Of a stretch of DNA of 64,000 nt, positions 62,197-64,000 are shown in pieces. Position numbers and translations under genes: made by a program. The DNA is taken from assembly GCA_945903265.1 (NCBI GenBank), contig CAMDNQ010000001.1, positions 1 through 64,000 on the forward strand, given 5' to 3'. A model generated the notes under the pieces. That model searched no databases, had not been told where the DNA came from, and was given only the letters and a program-made list of their open reading frames with translations. This DNA comes from Candidatus Sulfopaludibacter sp. SbA3. GTDB taxonomy: Bacteria; Acidobacteriota; Vicinamibacteria; Vicinamibacterales; UBA2999. The number at the start of each line of letters is the position of its first letter. Positions within the stretch are counted from its first letter, which is position 1.

Positions 62197-63195
62197 ATCC
62201 GTCACGTCGTCGTACTCGGGGCCGGAGGATGGGGGACAACGCTCGCCGTCCACCTCGCACGCGCAGGCCATGAACCGCGTCTCTGGGCGCGCGACGCCGC
62301 GCTCGTGGAGGACATGCGCACGCGGCGGGCCAATGCGGTGTACCTGCCAGACGTCACATTTCCCGACGGACTGCGGGTCACGGGCGACCTTGTCGACGCG
62401 GTTCGCGACGCCGACATGCTCGTGGCTGCCGTTCCGTCGCACGGCGCGCGCGCGATTCTCCAGAAGATTTCGAGTCACGTCCGGCCCGACGTCACCGTCG
62501 TGAGCACCGTCAAAGGACTCGAGCAGGACACCCTTCTGCGCATGTCGGAAGTGATCGTGGAGGAGCTCGGCCCGCGTGCGAAAGTCGCCGTCCTCTCAGG
62601 TCCGAGCTTTGCCGCGGAGGTCGCGCGGCAGCTGCCGACCGCCGTCTCGGTCGCGTCGCGCGATGCCGCCGTTGTCGATCAGGTGCAGGCCGATTTCCGC
62701 GCCCCGTATTTCCGGCTGTACGGCACCTCCGATGTCGTCGGCGTCGAGATCGGCGGCGCATTGAAGAATGTGATTGCCATTGCGGCCGGCGTGGCCGAGG
62801 GGCTCGGCCTGGGGCACAACGCGCAGGCGGGATTGATCACGCGCGGTCTTGCAGAAATCACGAGGCTGGCCTGCGCCGCGGGCGCGCAGCGCGACACGCT
62901 CGCAGGTCTTGCAGGCCTTGGCGACCTGGTACTGACCTGCACGGGCGCCCTCAGCCGCAACAGGCACGTGGGGATCGAGCTCGCCCAGGGACGGTCGCTG
63001 ACCGACGTGCTGTCGGGGATGAAGATGGTCGCGGAAGGCGTCCGCACGACGGATGCCGCGCTGGCGCTTGGACAGCGGCATGGCATTGAGCTGCCGATTG
63101 CCGCCCAGGTGGCGGAGCTGCTGAGCGGGCGCAAGGATGCGCGCACCGCGCTCCTCGAGCTGATGCTGCGGCCCCAGCGCGCCGAGGCGGGATAA
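62197..63195 (+). CDS. gpsA: Glycerol-3-phosphate dehydrogenase (NAD(P)+), ATC start
   Basis: A 332-aa dehydrogenase reducing dihydroxyacetone phosphate to sn-glycerol 3-phosphate. The Rossmann motif VVLGAGGWGTTLAVHLARAGHE sits right at the N-terminus, and LSGPSFAAEVARQLPTAV, GVEIGGALKNVIAIAAGVAEGLGLGHNAQAGLITRGLAE and ALAGLAGLGDLVLTCTGALSRN-type sequences follow. The frame has no ATG, GTG or TTG before 62305, which would delete the NAD site. An ATC at 62197, four bases after TAGGAGG (62186-62192), gives the normal family start (M-RHVVVLGAGGWG) and length. The stop of plsY is 12 bases upstream. Confidence 0.93.
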   Translation: MRHVVVLGAGGWGTTLAVHLARAGHEPRLWARDAALVEDMRTRRANAVYLPDVTFPDGLRVTGDLVDAVRDADMLVAAVPSHGARAILQKISSHVRPDVTVVSTVKGLEQDTLLRMSEVIVEELGPRAKVAVLSGPSFAAEVARQLPTAVSVASRDAAVVDQVQADFRAPYFRLYGTSDVVGVEIGGALKNVIAIAAGVAEGLGLGHNAQAGLITRGLAEITRLACAAGAQRDTLAGLAGLGDLVLTCTGALSRNRHVGIELAQGRSLTDVLSGMKMVAEGVRTTDAALALGQRHGIELPIAAQVAELLSGRKDARTALLELMLRPQRAEAG

Positions 63196-63239
63196 TGTCT
63201 GGCTGGTAGTGGTAGTTGGTGGTTGGTGGTTGGTAGTTA

Positions 63240-64000
63240 ATGGGATTTCTTGATCGCCTTCGCGAGGGCCTGAGTCGCACCAAGCAGGAGATCGTCTCGC
63301 GCTTTGACGAGATCGTCGAGCGCGCGGATGCGGAAACCGGGCGCTCGAAGCCGATTGACGTCGATACCGTGGAGGCGCTCGAAGAGCTGCTGATATCGGC
63401 CGACGTCGGGGTCGCCGCGACCGAGCGGATTGTCGGCGCGGTTCGGGCGCGCGCGCACCGTGGTGAGAGCCTGCGCGACCTGGTCAAGGCGGAACTTCTC
63501 GCGATTTTCAGAGCCGTCGATACACCCTCCCAGAATGGCCACGTGCCCCAGGTGACGCTGATTGTGGGCGTCAACGGTACGGGCAAGACGACAACCGTCG
63601 GCAAACTGGCCAATCTGCTGAAGGCCTCCGGGAAAAAGCCGCTCGTGTGCGCGGCCGACACCTTCCGTGCGGCTGCCGTGGAGCAGCTTGCGATCTGGGC
63701 GGACCGTGCCGATGTCGATATCGTGCGCGCGAAAGACGGGTCGGATCCCGCCGCCGTGGTCTTCGACGCCATTCAGTCAGGGCGCGCCCGCGGCCGCGAC
63801 CCGATTCTCGTGGACACCGCCGGGCGGCTGCACAATCGCGCGAACCTGATGAGTGAGCTGGACAAGATTCGCCGTGTGGCGGGGCGAGCGGCCGCGGGCG
63901 CGCCGCACGAAGTACTCCTGGTGCTCGACGCCACCGTCGGGCAGAACGGACTGACGCAGGCGCGTGAGTTCACCAGCGTCGCCGGCGTCACCGGCATTGT
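63240..64000 (+). CDS. ftsY: Signal recognition particle receptor FtsY, partial
   Basis: The first 253 codons of FtsY; the gene runs off the window. The N domain is short (GFLDRLREGLSRTKQEIVSRFDEIV...ALEELLISADVGVAAT) without the long acidic A domain of E. coli. G-domain motifs are GVNGTGKTTTVGKLANLL (G1), ADTFRAAAVEQL (G2) and DPILVDTAGRLHNRANLM (G3), then VLDATVGQNGLTQA. It is the membrane receptor for ribosome-SRP complexes. The ATG at 63240 follows a T/G-rich simple repeat (63203-63238) that leaves no clear ribosome-binding site. Confidence 0.96.
   Translation, partial: MGFLDRLREGLSRTKQEIVSRFDEIVERADAETGRSKPIDVDTVEALEELLISADVGVAATERIVGAVRARAHRGESLRDLVKAELLAIFRAVDTPSQNGHVPQVTLIVGVNGTGKTTTVGKLANLLKASGKKPLVCAADTFRAAAVEQLAIWADRADVDIVRAKDGSDPAAVVFDAIQSGRARGRDPILVDTAGRLHNRANLMSELDKIRRVAGRAAAGAPHEVLLVLDATVGQNGLTQAREFTSVAGVTGI

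Overview
The window is about 64 kb of GC-rich, gene-dense bacterial chromosome. Gram-negative envelope genes (TolC/RND pump, TonB protein, LolD-like ABC, lipoproteins) together with Acidobacteriota-flavoured families (VWA-domain proteins of the VWFA-related type, ATP-dependent PEP carboxykinase, small exported OB-like proteins, many sigma-54 activators) suggest an acidobacterium, probably of the Vicinamibacteria (subdivision 6). This placement is an inference from family content; no rRNA is present.

Layout. 1-308: right end of what looks like an integrative element, marked by a 3' fragment of tRNA-Leu(UAA). 327-3315: an orphan receiver protein, then three exported proteins on the minus strand. 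3433-9944: small membrane protein, M1 aminopeptidase, glycine-zipper lipoprotein, and a sigma-54 activator coupled to an alpha/beta hydrolase that has lost its nucleophile. 9990-16160: MBL hydrolase, PilZ protein, a 982-aa TPR/sigma-54 activator bracketed by inverted sites, and phosphoglucose isomerase. 16184-21460: a TesA-like lipoprotein with a LolD/YbbP-type ABC exporter, a DksA-type zinc finger protein, and folK. 21451-28205: Spy-like protein, TolC, adaptor and RND pump in one operon. 28335: a tiny exported protein behind a near-consensus sigma-54 promoter. 28587-30936: ECF sigma, anti-sigma and IspH, translationally linked. 31053-35740: pckA, gatB, ftsE, ftsX. 35818-42838: a long co-directional run (helical protein, glycerate kinase, YIDPG small protein, NoeA-like methyltransferase, membrane alkaline-phosphatase-fold enzyme, RNase R), most joined by stop/start overlaps. 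42835-46107: tatA, VWA protein, stress protein, TonB protein, methyltransferase. 46114-49401: purC, a Fis-like protein and groES-groEL with a CIRCE operator and a terminator. 49496-54665: LPG-synthase-like membrane protein, nrdR and an NtrY/NtrX pair. 54687-57940: D-threonine-aldolase-like enzyme, dicarboxylate carrier, glutamate formimidoyltransferase. 58028-64000: TPR and RDD proteins, then pgpA, cinA, plsY, gpsA (phospholipid synthesis) and the start of ftsY.

The genome is very compact. Stop/start overlaps of 1-4 bases are the rule inside operons, and most convergent pairs overlap at their 3' ends with no obvious intrinsic terminator. Three sigma-54 activators, one strong sigma-54 promoter, an ECF cassette and CIRCE show layered stress and envelope regulation. 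No CRISPR array, complete insertion sequence, complete tRNA or rRNA was seen. Most of the content is ordinary housekeeping. The more unusual parts are the integrative-element boundary, the sigma-54-driven 83-aa exported protein, the nucleophile-less hydrolase, the YIDPG/NoeA/phosphatase-fold cassette, the ECF-IspH link and the non-standard start codons.
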